Shown piece after piece: positions 53,509 to 61,699 of a stretch of 64,000 bases of DNA. Position numbers and translations under genes: made by a program. Source of the DNA: AP-15 sp963787425 (GTDB lineage: Bacteria > Pseudomonadota > Alphaproteobacteria > ATCC43930 > CGMCC-115725); the NCBI GenBank assembly GCA_963787425.1, contig CAWBCV010000021.1, positions 186,001 to 250,000 on the forward strand, in the 5' to 3' direction. How positions within the stretch are numbered: the first letter of the stretch is position 1; every line of letters begins with the position of its first letter. The notes under the pieces were generated by a model. It was not told the origin of the DNA. It saw only the letters and a list, made by a program, of their open reading frames with translations, and made no database searches.

Positions 53509-53811
53509 TCAGCGGATCGGCTCATGCACCGTGACGAGCTTGGTGCCGTCCGGAAACGTAGCCTCGACCTGAATTTCGTGGATCATCTCGGGCACCCCCT
53601 CCATGACCTGATCGCGCGAAACGACCGCGGCCCCGTCGCGCATCAATTCGGCCACGCTCTTGCCGTCGCGCGCTCCTTCGAGAACGTAGTCTGTGATCAG
53701 TGCCAGCGCTTCAGGATAATTCAGTTTGACGCCACGCTTCAGCCGGCGGTCGGCGACCATGGCCGCAACGGACACTAGAAGCTTGTCCTTCTCGTGTGGA
53801 GTTAGATTCAT
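53509..53811 (-). CDS. ureA: urease gamma subunit UreA
   Basis: 100 residues. MNLTPHEKDKLLVSVAAMVA, KLNYPEALALITDYVLEGAR DGKSVAELM and VPEMIHEIQVEATFPDGTKL VTVHEPIR cover the whole subunit. Its ATG follows TAAGGA and lies about 16 bases from the start predicted for the sigma-54 promoter at 53838-53853. First gene of ureABCEFG. Confidence 0.98.
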   Translation of the reverse strand: MNLTPHEKDKLLVSVAAMVADRRLKRGVKLNYPEALALITDYVLEGARDGKSVAELMRDGAAVVSRDQVMEGVPEMIHEIQVEATFPDGTKLVTVHEPIR

Positions 53812-53837
53812 ACGGTCCTTACATCTGCTCGCTTAAA

Positions 53838-53853
53838 TGCATTAACCGTGCCA
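53838..53853 (-). promoter_or_regulatory. sigma-54 promoter of the urease operon
   Basis: Minus strand TGGCACGGTTAATGCA: perfect TGGCACG, GG-N10-GC spacing exact, and ATGCA in place of TTGCA. The predicted start near 53827 sits just upstream of the TAAGGA ribosome binding site of ureA. Fits nitrogen control of urease. Confidence 0.65.
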
Positions 53854-53856
53854 CAT

Positions 53857-54213
53857 CTACGGGCCTGCGATCTCTTTGCGATCGGGCCCGTAGCGCAGGA
53901 TGCGGACTTCCGAGAGCGAAATGAGTCCCCCTTTGATCATCTCGTCCAGCAGCGGGAGGAAGTCCGAGATTTTCTGCTCGCTGTCGATGATTTCTACTAT
54001 TACCGGAAGATCCTCGGAGAGACGCAGGACCTTGGCGGTATGAAGGCGGCTCGAATGACCAAAGCCCATCGGTCCGCGCAATACCGTCGCCCCGGCAAGC
54101 TCTTGCTCGCGCGCCTTGAGAACGATGGCCTCGTAAAGGGGATGGTGGCCGAACCGGTCACTTTCACCGATGAAGATACGCAGCAATACTGCCTTTTCTC
54201 CCAGCTGCATCAT
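53857..54213 (-). CDS. DUF190 protein, partner of CrcB
   Basis: 118 residues. DUF190 has a PII-like ferredoxin fold: KAVLLRIFIGESDRFGHHPL YEAIVLKAREQELAGATVLR GPMGFG, LSEDLPVIVEIIDSEQKISD FL and ISLSEVRILRY. It is commonly paired with crcB, as here (24 bases downstream of it). The regulatory role is presumed from the fold. It stops four bases before the ureA promoter match. Confidence 0.88.
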   Translation of the reverse strand: MMQLGEKAVLLRIFIGESDRFGHHPLYEAIVLKAREQELAGATVLRGPMGFGHSSRLHTAKVLRLSEDLPVIVEIIDSEQKISDFLPLLDEMIKGGLISLSEVRILRYGPDRKEIAGP

Positions 54214-54237
54214 CAGCTCCCGTCCACCAGATCCGCG

Positions 54238-54627
54238 TCAGCGATTAATCAAGATGCCTGCGATATGTCCCAACCAGACGCCAACCAGGCAGAACACGGT
54301 CGACGCCAATATATACGCTCCGCTGGCGAACCATTCTCCATTTCGCGCGAGGTTGAGGGTTTCCAGGCTGAACGAGGAAAACGTCGTGTAGCCACCGCAT
54401 ATCCCGACCATCACAAAAACGCGAAGATTGACTGGTACCAAAAATATTCCGTCCGGTCCCGTTAACGTATTGAAGACCCCAATGACAAAGCAGCCGGTGA
54501 CATTGACGAGCAGAGTGCCCCACGGAAACGTGGCGCCGATCCAATTCGCGACCACGCCCGATAGCCCATAGCGCCCGACCCCGCCGACCGCGGCGCCGAG
54601 GAAAACGCACAGATAGGTGATCCACAC
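54238..54627 (-). CDS. crcB: fluoride exporter CrcB/Fluc
   Basis: 129 residues with four transmembrane helices. Conserved features: AVGGVGRYGLSGVV, FPWGTLLVNVTGCFVIGVF with the pore Asn, and GICGGYTTFSSFSLE with the central T-T-F-S-S-F-S that binds Na+ and lines the fluoride pathway. It acts as a dual-topology homodimer. No crcB-type fluoride riboswitch could be recognised upstream. Its presence inside a urease cluster may be coincidental or may protect metalloenzymes such as urease, which fluoride inhibits. Confidence 0.93.
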   Translation of the reverse strand: MWITYLCVFLGAAVGGVGRYGLSGVVANWIGATFPWGTLLVNVTGCFVIGVFNTLTGPDGIFLVPVNLRVFVMVGICGGYTTFSSFSLETLNLARNGEWFASGAYILASTVFCLVGVWLGHIAGILINR

Positions 54628-54633
54628 TTTTGC

Positions 54634-54969
54634 CTAATGGCCCACCATCCAAGGGCGGTCGGGCGGGCTCCCGTGCACATTGCCGAACTGTTGCTTGATC
54701 AGCGGACTGACACCGTGATCGTGGCCGTAATGGCGACGGTCCTTCGGCACATCCTCGCGGCGAACGACCTTTGGCTCATGCGCGCTGCGCTCGTTGCGCT
54801 CGTGAGCGATCCGGTTGTTCGACGACAGCACCCCCAGCATCGGCGCCGCAGCGAGCCGTGGCGCCGGAAGAGCGCAGCTCGGGCAGGGCGCCTTTGCCTC
54901 CCATTCGGTCATGCTACGCCATTCTCGGAACGGTCCGCAGTTTCCGCATCCATAGTCATAGAGAGGCAT
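54634..54969 (-). CDS. FmdB-family zinc-ribbon protein
   Basis: 111 residues from ATG 54969. The N-terminal zinc ribbon MPLYDYGCGNCGPFREWRSM with CPSCALPAPRL provides four cysteines. The rest is polar (NRIAHERNERSAHEPKVVRR EDVPKDRRHYGHDH). In other bacteria FmdB sits beside formamidase/acetamidase genes and was proposed to regulate them; fmdA lies two genes upstream here. Whether it binds DNA is unproven. Confidence 0.85.
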   Translation of the reverse strand: MPLYDYGCGNCGPFREWRSMTEWEAKAPCPSCALPAPRLAAAPMLGVLSSNNRIAHERNERSAHEPKVVRREDVPKDRRHYGHDHGVSPLIKQQFGNVHGSPPDRPWMVGH

Positions 54970-55001
54970 CTCGTGTTTCCTCCGTTGCGCCGGGTTCCGC
55001 G

Positions 55002-55541
55002 TCAGTGCGGCGGCACCGGCCCGCCGGGCATCGCGCCGGTGAGAAGCAGATAGCCCGGAATCCAACCGGTATAAATCCCCTCGAGAGTACACAGCGCACC
55101 GGTAAATCTTGTTAACTCTTTTCTTCCGGCCGCCAGCAGCAAATAAAATAGAAACCAGAGAACACCCCAAGAGAGCCAAGAGAATGCCAGCCAATAGTCC
55201 CATAGCGTGTGTGCGGAGGCAAAGCTCTGCAGGGCTATCGGGGCGCATGTGATGGCGACAAACAAACAGAACCAGCCGAGCCCCCGCCCGTCAGCACCGT
55301 TCCATCGATTCCATGCAACCCAATAGTAGGTGAAAGTAAACAGCAACAGAAACGCCGCGCCCTTGATGCTGTCGGCGTTGGCGCCGGGGCCAAAGGCGAG
55401 ATAGATCGCCACGATTAGCGTCAGAGTCCCGACAAAGACATCGATTACGGCGATCTCGCGGTCGCCGACCTTGTCGAGCACCCACAGCCCGTTCAGAAAA
55501 AGGACAGCCCCGACCCAAAAGAGTGACAGCCCTAGCAGCAT
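55002..55541 (-). CDS. AmiS/UreI family amide or urea channel
   Basis: 179 residues, six predicted transmembrane helices: LGLSLFWVGAVLFLNGLWVL, AVIDVFVGTLTLIVAIYLAF, IKGAAFLLLFTFTYYWVAWN, GLGWFCLFVAITCAPIALQS F, LAFSWLSWGVLWFLFYLLLA and the terminal one. It belongs to the UreI/AmiS group of passive urea or short-amide channels. It lies between formamidase and FmdB, so it could serve both formamidase (formamide) and urease (urea). Confidence 0.9.
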   Translation of the reverse strand: MLLGLSLFWVGAVLFLNGLWVLDKVGDREIAVIDVFVGTLTLIVAIYLAFGPGANADSIKGAAFLLLFTFTYYWVAWNRWNGADGRGLGWFCLFVAITCAPIALQSFASAHTLWDYWLAFSWLSWGVLWFLFYLLLAAGRKELTRFTGALCTLEGIYTGWIPGYLLLTGAMPGGPVPPH

Positions 55542-55666
55542 CGTCCCCTCCTATTCTTCTGTGGACTGCGGCGCGCGCAGTTTGGGCGACACGATGGCCA
55601 AGCGGCGCGTCGTTGACGGTGGCGGCGAGGCGGCGAATGGATCGCCGCCCCACCGGCAGCGGTAGT

Positions 55667-56893
55667 TTATGTGCAAGCCGATACGTCGCTTGCCGGCACC
55701 GAGCGCGTCGGTCCGGAGGCGTTGGGACGGATGTCGAAATCGAAGATCTCCGTCGGAATGGCCAACGTGCAGCACGCATTCGGGATGTCGACGATTCCGC
55801 TGATCCGGCCTTCGCAGGGCGCGGTGCCGAGGATCATGTACGCCTGCTCGCCGGTATAGCCGAACTTCTTGAGGTACTCGATCGCGTTCAGACATGCCCG
55901 CCGGTAGGCGACGTGGGCATCGAGATAGAGCTGCTTTCCGCTCGTCTCGTCGACCGAGATGCCTTCGAACACGAGATATTCGGAGAAGCGCGGTTCGATC
56001 GGGCTCGGCTTGAAGATTGGGTTGATGATGCCGTATTTCGCGATGCCGCCCTTGATCAGATCGACGCCGATATCGATCCAGCCGGCCATCTCGATGGCAC
56101 CGCAGAAGGTGATCTCACCATCGCCTTGCGACCAGTGGATGTCACCCATCGACAGCCCACCACCTTTGACATAGACCGGAAAATAAATCTTCGAACCGCG
56201 CGACAGGTTCTTGATGTCGCAATTGCCGCCGTGCTCGCGCGGCGGCACGGTGCGCCATGCCTCTTGCGCTGCAGTCTGGGCGGTTCGCCCCGTCATTTGC
56301 CCCATCAGCGCGGTCGGCGCGTGCGGCGGCGCGAGCAGCGGCGGCACACGGTCGGGATTGGTGGCGAGCAACTCGGCCTCCCGCCGGTTTGCCCTCTCGA
56401 GCAACTCGCGGTCGGGGAGACACCCGATCAGGCCAGGGTGAACCATCCCGGCCCAACGCACGCCCGGGATGTGACGCGAGGTCGTGTAGATGCCGTGGTA
56501 GTCCCAGATCGCCTTGCGCGCTTGCGGATAATGGTCGACGAGAAACCCGCCGCCGTTTTCCTTGGCAAAGATGCCGGTGAACCCCCAGGGCGAATCCGGC
56601 AGATAACCGATGTCGAGGAGATCGACGACCATCAGATCGCCCGGCTCGGCGCCGTCGACGCCAAATGGTCCGCTCAGATAATGGACCTTTGTCAGGTCGA
56701 CGTCGCGCACATCGTTGGCGCTATCGTCGGGTGCAATCTGCCCGCCTGTCCAATCAAAACATTCGACGCGGAATTCCGCCCCGGGCTTGTAGGTCTCCAC
56801 CAAAGGTATATCGGGATGCCAGCGGTTGTGGGTTTTTATTTCCGCCAATTCGGGGGTCCTCTTAAGATCGGTGTGAAAGGCAACTTTCGGCAT
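55667..56893 (-). CDS. fmdA: formamidase FmdA
   Basis: 408 residues from ATG 56893. Formamidase/acetamidase family: MPKVAFHTDLKRTPELAEIK THNRWHPDIP, FDWTGGQIAPDDSANDVRDV, HYLSGPFGVDGAEPGDLMVV, IPGVRWAGMVHPGLIGCLPD, GGNCDIKNLSRGSKIYFPVY VKGGGLSMGDIHWSQGDGE and the C-terminal zinc-site region EQAYMILGTAPCEGRISGIV DIPNACCT. It hydrolyses formamide to formate and ammonia. A sigma-54 promoter match lies about 200 bases upstream. Confidence 0.95.
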   Translation of the reverse strand: MPKVAFHTDLKRTPELAEIKTHNRWHPDIPLVETYKPGAEFRVECFDWTGGQIAPDDSANDVRDVDLTKVHYLSGPFGVDGAEPGDLMVVDLLDIGYLPDSPWGFTGIFAKENGGGFLVDHYPQARKAIWDYHGIYTTSRHIPGVRWAGMVHPGLIGCLPDRELLERANRREAELLATNPDRVPPLLAPPHAPTALMGQMTGRTAQTAAQEAWRTVPPREHGGNCDIKNLSRGSKIYFPVYVKGGGLSMGDIHWSQGDGEITFCGAIEMAGWIDIGVDLIKGGIAKYGIINPIFKPSPIEPRFSEYLVFEGISVDETSGKQLYLDAHVAYRRACLNAIEYLKKFGYTGEQAYMILGTAPCEGRISGIVDIPNACCTLAIPTEIFDFDIRPNASGPTRSVPASDVSACT

Positions 56894-57092
56894 TCCAGTC
56901 TCCTCTCCACGATTTGCGATTGGCGTCGCACAATCGCGAGCCAACCAGCGACAATTACTGTTTATTCACTCAGTCAGCCTCCTCAACAAACTGACCCGTG
57001 ACAACTATCCAAGCCGATGCCGGACGGTTCGCTCCGCCGAGTGACCTTGTTTTAGGCACGCTAAACCTGGCACGCAACATAGAAAGTTAACG

Positions 57093-57109
57093 TGCAGGAG
57101 ATATGCCAA
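57093..57109 (-). promoter_or_regulatory. possible sigma-54 promoter of fmdA
   Basis: Minus strand TTGGCATATCTCCTGCA: GG-N10-GC spacing exact, TTGGCA perfect, CTGCA for TTGCA. The predicted start near 57081 leaves a 188-base leader before fmdA. Weaker than the matches at 22.2 and 53.8 kb. Confidence 0.45.
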
Positions 57110-57205
57110 GTACGAGTTAGCGTGAATAAGATAGGAGGCCGGGATCGTTTGCCGCCCGTTACCGGGGCAGGTGATTACAATTCGGTCAACCTTCGACCTT
57201 TATGA

Positions 57206-57222
57206 TATAACGTAACGTTATA
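57206..57222. promoter_or_regulatory. perfect palindrome upstream of fmdA
   Basis: TATAACG-TAA-CGTTATA, seven-base perfect arms around three bases. It is AT-rich against the genome background, about 100 bases upstream of the sigma-54 match and just beyond the stop of a small ORF. Shape and size suit a homodimeric repressor or activator. Confidence 0.55.
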
Positions 57223-57232
57223 CTGGCTGGGG

Positions 57233-57457
57233 CTATCCACTGGCAGCGAATTTATTTTTCTTGGAACTTCGAATTGCCCACCTGGTAACAATCAAATTTG
57301 CACCAGCGGTGATCATTCCCAAGAAATAAAAACCTTCAGCGATGCAGCCAAGCGAAATCATTGCGCAAGAAATTGACAGAATAGGTCCAAAATTGCCCCG
57401 TGAAATGCACGATGTCAGCATGCGCCATCTTGCAACCGGAGCTGACATCTTTACCAA
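57233..57457 (-). CDS. possible small membrane protein
   Basis: 74-residue frame with two hydrophobic stretches (GPILSISCAMISLGCIAEGF; FLGMITAGANLIVTRWAI) and a Lys-rich end. It starts 8 bases after the small hypothetical gene upstream. A rightward frame overlaps it antisense; neither can be confirmed. Confidence 0.3.
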   Translation of the reverse strand: MVKMSAPVARWRMLTSCISRGNFGPILSISCAMISLGCIAEGFYFLGMITAGANLIVTRWAIRSSKKNKFAASG

Positions 57458-57464
57458 GCCGCGA

Positions 57465-57722
57465 TTAAGGTGTAGGTTGTTTGAGTCGGTTGCCGACGCG
57501 CCGCCGGCTCACCGCGCGCTCGAGCAATCGGTCGGCGTCACTTTCCGAATAGAACGGGCTCAGCGACTGGATTGCCTTTCGCGCGGTTTCTTTGAGATGC
57601 GGCTGGTCAACCCGTTTACCGGTTGCATAGCAGGCTCTCTGATATTCTTCGATAATATCATCCAATTGCCGTAACGTTGCGTCATGACCAGGAAGGTCAA
57701 ACGAATAATCAAACAATGTCAT
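57465..57722 (-). CDS. small hypothetical soluble protein
   Basis: 85 residues: MTLFDYSFDLPGHDATLRQL DDIIEEYQRACYATGKRVDQ PHLKETARKAIQSLSPFYSE. Strongly helical and charged, with an arginine-rich end (AVSRRRVGNRLKQ). The residue pattern looks like true protein, but I recognise no family. It lies between ureD and fmdA on the same strand. Confidence 0.45.
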   Translation of the reverse strand: MTLFDYSFDLPGHDATLRQLDDIIEEYQRACYATGKRVDQPHLKETARKAIQSLSPFYSESDADRLLERAVSRRRVGNRLKQPTP

Positions 57723-57854
57723 CGATTAAGCGAAGAATCCTCTGGACCATCTATCCAGGTTTACATGAGGCACCGTTTAAAAATCGTCTATATCGGGTCA
57801 GGAAAACACCAAAACGCCCGCTTCAACACCGCGGGCGATCTTTTCCATTACTGA

Positions 57855-58682
57855 TTAAACGTGCCAAACCCGAGGCAGGCGGTCCGGCAATCCCAACACT
57901 GCCGATCGGAAATGGCAAGCGAGGTCGGCATAGGCGCGGCGCAATACGGCCGCATCCGCAGCGAGCCACCGGGCAATAATGAGGCCGGAGACCGCCGTGG
58001 CCCCGGCGCGCAAACCCGTCATCGCGCTGGAGGATTGTACGAGACGGGCAGTTTCGAGCAGGCTGCGTGCGTCTTCTGCGGGCGGCGACAAAATCATTGT
58101 CGCAAAGGCCGCCGCGCCGTCGAAACAGGCGGGATCATCGATGATCCGCCCGACATCGTCATCGAGGTGCAGCGCGTCCCCCCAGACGAGGTCGCCGTCG
58201 CGGCGCAGTTCCCAGACCTCGCGGAGGAAGCCGCGGGCGAAGCGCTCTCCCCGCGCGCGGCGGCCAAAGACCACGATGTCGCCGCCCAAGAACGCAGAGC
58301 CAGGCGCGAGATCGATGATCGTTTCGCGCCGCAGGCGGGCGCCGTCGAACAGGATCGTCTCGGGCGGCAGGAATTCGAGAGCGGCGGCGGGCCCGATCGA
58401 CAGGGTCTGCTTGATTATCGTGGTCCGGCCGGTCGACCGGTAAACCTTCTCCGCCGCAGACGCAGTGACATGCGCCACCGCTTCCGGGGCGAGCCCGACG
58501 GCGATATCGAGCCGGTCACCGGCGACGAGCCCGCCCGATGTCGTGACGATGACAGCGACCGGCGGATCGCCTGCGGCGGGCCCCGGGAACAAGACACGCA
58601 GCGGATCGCGCTGATAGAGATGGGCCAGACGGCTGACGCCGTCGCGCCGGCCGAAGCGGATGTCGGCGGCGCCCTCGGTCAA
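57855..58682 (-). CDS. ureD: urease accessory protein UreD (UreH)
   Basis: 275 residues. Conserved FPGPAAGDPPVAVIVTTSGG LVAGDRLDI, VTASAAEKVYRSTGRTTIIK QTL, LEFLPPETILFDGARLRRET and GSAFLGGDIVVFGRRARGER F. It is the scaffold on which UreF and UreG assemble at apourease. It is 4 kb away from the rest of the ure genes, and its start overlaps the ggt stop by four bases, so it is co-transcribed with ggt rather than with ureA. Confidence 0.95.
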   Translation of the reverse strand: MTEGAADIRFGRRDGVSRLAHLYQRDPLRVLFPGPAAGDPPVAVIVTTSGGLVAGDRLDIAVGLAPEAVAHVTASAAEKVYRSTGRTTIIKQTLSIGPAAALEFLPPETILFDGARLRRETIIDLAPGSAFLGGDIVVFGRRARGERFARGFLREVWELRRDGDLVWGDALHLDDDVGRIIDDPACFDGAAAFATMILSPPAEDARSLLETARLVQSSSAMTGLRAGATAVSGLIIARWLAADAAVLRRAYADLACHFRSAVLGLPDRLPRVWHV

Positions 58683-60259
58683 TAGCCGAGAGCCAACCCG
58701 TCCTTGCGCGGCTCGGAACCGCCGATCAACACACCCCGCTCATGGTCGATCCAGATCGCCTGGCAGCCGCCGAGCGGGACATCCTGCATCGCGATCTCGT
58801 GCCCCCGATGCGCCAGCTCGGCGACAACCGGCTCGTGATTGGCGCGTTCGACCTGCAGCACGCCATTGAGGGGCAGGATGCGCGGCTGCTCGGCTGCCTG
58901 CTGCGGGTCCATGCCGCGGTCGAGCAGCCGGTGGATGAAATGCGCATGGCCCACCGCCTGATAATGCCCGCCCATCACGCCAAAGGGCATGGCAGCGCGG
59001 CCATCTTTGACCAACATTCCAGGAATGATCGTGTGGAGCGGCCGCTTGCGCGGCGCGATCGCATTGGGGTGGCCGGGAATCGTGCGGAACCCGGTGCCGC
59101 GGTTGTGCAGCAGGACACCGCATTCGGGCGCCAGGATGCCGGTGCCGAAGGATGAGAACAGCGAATTGATGAACGAGCAGGCGTTGCCGTCGCGATCGAC
59201 GGTGCAGAGATAGACCGTGTCCTTGTGCTCGATCTCGGCCCAGCGCTCCCCCGGCATGGCGCGGTCGAGCCGGATCGTCCGGCGCACACGCTCGGCGCGC
59301 GGTTCCGACAGGAAATCCGCGACATCTACCGGCAGGTGCTCAGGATCGCAGATGAAATTGTCGCGCACCCAATAGGCCGCCTTGCTCGCTTCGGCGAGAA
59401 GATGCAATCGGTCGGCCTCGCCGAACGCATCACCGTCGAGCGCGTAGCCGGCGAGGGTCCGCAGGATCATCAACGCCGCGATTCCCTGCCCATTCGGTGG
59501 GCATTCATAGACCTCGTAGCCGCGATATGAGGCGTGGATCGGCTCGACCCAGTTGGAGCGCTGGGCAGCGAAGTCCTCTTCTTCATGCAGCCCGCCGAGC
59601 GATTTCAGTCGGGCGACGATCTCGCGCATGACGGCGCCGTCGTAAAAGGCTTCGCGGCCCTCATGCCCGATCCGGCGCAAGGTGGCGGCGAGCGGCGCGT
59701 TCCGCATCTTGTCGCCGGCCTTGGGCGGTCTTCCGCCCGGCAGGAAAAGCGCGGCGGTAACGGGATCGCGGAGTTTCTCCTGGACGCGGTGCCAGTCAGC
59801 CGCGACGCGCGGCATCACTACATAACCCTCCTCGGCCGCGCGCGCTGCCGGCTCGAGCAGTTCGGCAAGGGGTCGGGTGCCGTATTCGCGGTTGAAGGTG
59901 CACCAGGCATCGATCGCGCCCGGGATAGTCACCGCATGGGGCGTCTGCACGCCGATTTCGCCGATGCCGCGCTCGACATACCAATCGACCGTCGCCTTGG
60001 CGGGGGCGCGCCCGGAACCGTTGAGCGCCACCGGCAAGCCGCCCTGCCGCGAATAGAGGATGAAGCAATCACCCCCAATTCCGGTGCTTTCCGGCTCGAC
60101 GACGCATTGCATGGCGACCGCCGCAATCGCGGCATCGGCGGCGTTGCCGCCCGAACGCAACACGTCGAGGGCGGCCAAAGTCGCCATCGGCTGGGAGGTC
60201 GCGGCCATGCCGTTCGCCGCCATCGCCGCCGATCGCCCGGGAACATTGAAGTCACGCAT
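58679..60259 (-). CDS. ggt: gamma-glutamyltransferase
   Basis: 526 residues from ATG 60259. Ntn-hydrolase: large-subunit motifs GGNAADAAIAAVAMQCVVEP ESTGIGGDCF, YECPPNGQGIAALMILRTLA, then the autocleavage site with the nucleophilic Thr in EHKDTVYLCTVDRDGNACSF, followed by GTGILAPECGVLLHNRGTGF and GVMGGHYQAVGHAHF. There is no obvious signal peptide, so it may be cytoplasmic, as in the GGT-like amidohydrolase subgroup. Could release glutamate or act on gamma-glutamyl amides. Forms an operon with ureD. Confidence 0.92.
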   Translation of the reverse strand: MRDFNVPGRSAAMAANGMAATSQPMATLAALDVLRSGGNAADAAIAAVAMQCVVEPESTGIGGDCFILYSRQGGLPVALNGSGRAPAKATVDWYVERGIGEIGVQTPHAVTIPGAIDAWCTFNREYGTRPLAELLEPAARAAEEGYVVMPRVAADWHRVQEKLRDPVTAALFLPGGRPPKAGDKMRNAPLAATLRRIGHEGREAFYDGAVMREIVARLKSLGGLHEEEDFAAQRSNWVEPIHASYRGYEVYECPPNGQGIAALMILRTLAGYALDGDAFGEADRLHLLAEASKAAYWVRDNFICDPEHLPVDVADFLSEPRAERVRRTIRLDRAMPGERWAEIEHKDTVYLCTVDRDGNACSFINSLFSSFGTGILAPECGVLLHNRGTGFRTIPGHPNAIAPRKRPLHTIIPGMLVKDGRAAMPFGVMGGHYQAVGHAHFIHRLLDRGMDPQQAAEQPRILPLNGVLQVERANHEPVVAELAHRGHEIAMQDVPLGGCQAIWIDHERGVLIGGSEPRKDGLALGY

Positions 60260-60391
60260 AATCGAGCCATTTGCCGTGGTGTTGCGGTCGCTCCATCGGC
60301 ACATTGCTCGCCGGCGGTCATCCCGCTTGTACGGGACTAATGCCGCGTCCTAACCTGCCGGTCAATTCGCCAGCCGAGAAAAGCATAAAAT

Positions 60392-61432
60392 ATGGACGGA
60401 AGCCTGACACCGTTGCAGTTTCCGGTTGCGGCGCCGCCTCGGCCGGGCGAGACGCTGGCGATCGCCCCGGGGGTGCATTGGTTGCGCATGCCGCTCCCCT
60501 TCGCGCTCGACCACATCAATTTGTGGTTGCTCGAAGACGATGCGGGCTGGACGATCGTCGACACCGGCTACTCGATGGCGCAAACCAGAGAACTGTGGGA
60601 GCAGATCTTTGCCGAGCGGCTCGACGGATTGCCGATCGCTCGGATCATCGTGACGCACTATCACCCGGACCACATCGGGCTCGCCGATTGGCTGTCCCAG
60701 CGTTGGCAGGCGCCCTTGTGGGTGACCGAGAAGGAATGGCTGTTCGCCAGGGTGATGAGCCATGGAGCCGAGGATTTTGCCACGATGCGGCGCAGTTTCG
60801 CTCGCCGCGCGGGTCTCGACGACACCGAAGCGGAGCTTTTCAGCGAACGGGAAAACAGCTACCGCCGCGGCGTCCCGTCTGTGCCGGCGAGTTTTCAGCG
60901 GCTCGCCGACGGGATGGCGGTCGAGATCGGCGGACGACAGTGGCGGGTCATCGTCGGCGAAGGCCATGCGCCGGAGCTTGCGTGTCTTCATTGCGCCCAG
61001 ACCGGTGTACTGATCGCAGGCGACCAGGTATTGCCGAGGATCTCGCCCAACATCAGCGTCCAAGCACACGAACCCGACGGCGATCCCCTCGCCCGCTATC
61101 TTGCGTGCTTGGCCAAATTGCGCGATGCGGTGCCGCCCGAGACACTTGTCCTGCCCTCGCACAATCTCCCGTTTTTCGGGCTGCACACGCGGATCGACAG
61201 CCTTGCCGCGCATCACCGGGCGCGCTGCGGTGAGGTGATCGCCGCTTGCAGCTTCCCGAAGACCGCCGTCGATTTGGTCAAGGTCTTATTCCGGCGCGCC
61301 CTCGACCGGCACCAGATGGGTTTCGCGCTCGGCGAGGCTCTCGCCCACCTGAATTACCTGATGCACCAAGGCGCCCTCGACCGCGAGCTCGGCCCGGACG
61401 GCGTCCACCGGTTTATCCGGCCATCGGCCTAG
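60392..61432 (+). CDS. metallo-beta-lactamase-fold hydrolase
   Basis: 346 residues from ATG 60392. MBL metal motif THYHPDHIGLADWLS (H-x-H-x-D-H), then GEGHAPELACLHCAQTGVLI AGDQVL with the third His and bridging Asp, and LVLPSHNLPFFGLHTRIDSL with the last His. The C-terminal 70 residues form a helical domain (KTAVDLVKVLFRRALDRHQM GFALGEALAHLNYLM) as in lactonase and thioesterase-like members. It is transcribed away from ggt. Substrate unknown. Confidence 0.88.
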   Translation: MDGSLTPLQFPVAAPPRPGETLAIAPGVHWLRMPLPFALDHINLWLLEDDAGWTIVDTGYSMAQTRELWEQIFAERLDGLPIARIIVTHYHPDHIGLADWLSQRWQAPLWVTEKEWLFARVMSHGAEDFATMRRSFARRAGLDDTEAELFSERENSYRRGVPSVPASFQRLADGMAVEIGGRQWRVIVGEGHAPELACLHCAQTGVLIAGDQVLPRISPNISVQAHEPDGDPLARYLACLAKLRDAVPPETLVLPSHNLPFFGLHTRIDSLAAHHRARCGEVIAACSFPKTAVDLVKVLFRRALDRHQMGFALGEALAHLNYLMHQGALDRELGPDGVHRFIRPSA

Positions 61433-61528
61433 TGCTCGAAGGCGATCACGTGACTCACCAAATCACACTCGGGAAGTCACAGTCGGGCCATTCTGACAAA
61501 TAACGTCTCACCGGCGCAGGCGGTGCCC

Positions 61529-61598
61529 ATGACAGCGATGGATCCCGGCCTACGCCGGGAAAGACGAGAGGGCGAGCCCGGCAATGACGGTCTTAGAT
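61529..61598. repeat. intergenic palindromic repeat
   Basis: ATGACAGCGATGGATCCCGG then CCTACGCCGGGAAAGACGAG and CGAGCCCGGCAATGACGGTC. The central stem CCCGGC-ctac-GCCGGG and the GTCAT/ATGAC flanks are typical of dispersed repeats between alphaproteobacterial genes. Confidence 0.6.
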
Positions 61599-61699
61599 GA
61601 CGGCGCGTAAGCGGCTGGAACCATCCGGTCACTGCGTCTGTTTGGGCCGGGAGCAATCGACAGTTCTGCGATCCTGCAGAACGCGAAGGAGAATGTTCC

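Noticed and set aside
54628..54970. Fluoride riboswitch in front of crcB
   Set aside because: The sequence upstream of crcB is the FmdB gene, and I cannot recognise the crcB aptamer core.
55523..57001. 492-residue rightward open frame
   Set aside because: Antisense to formamidase, with no ribosome binding site and His/Arg-rich composition typical of a shadow frame.
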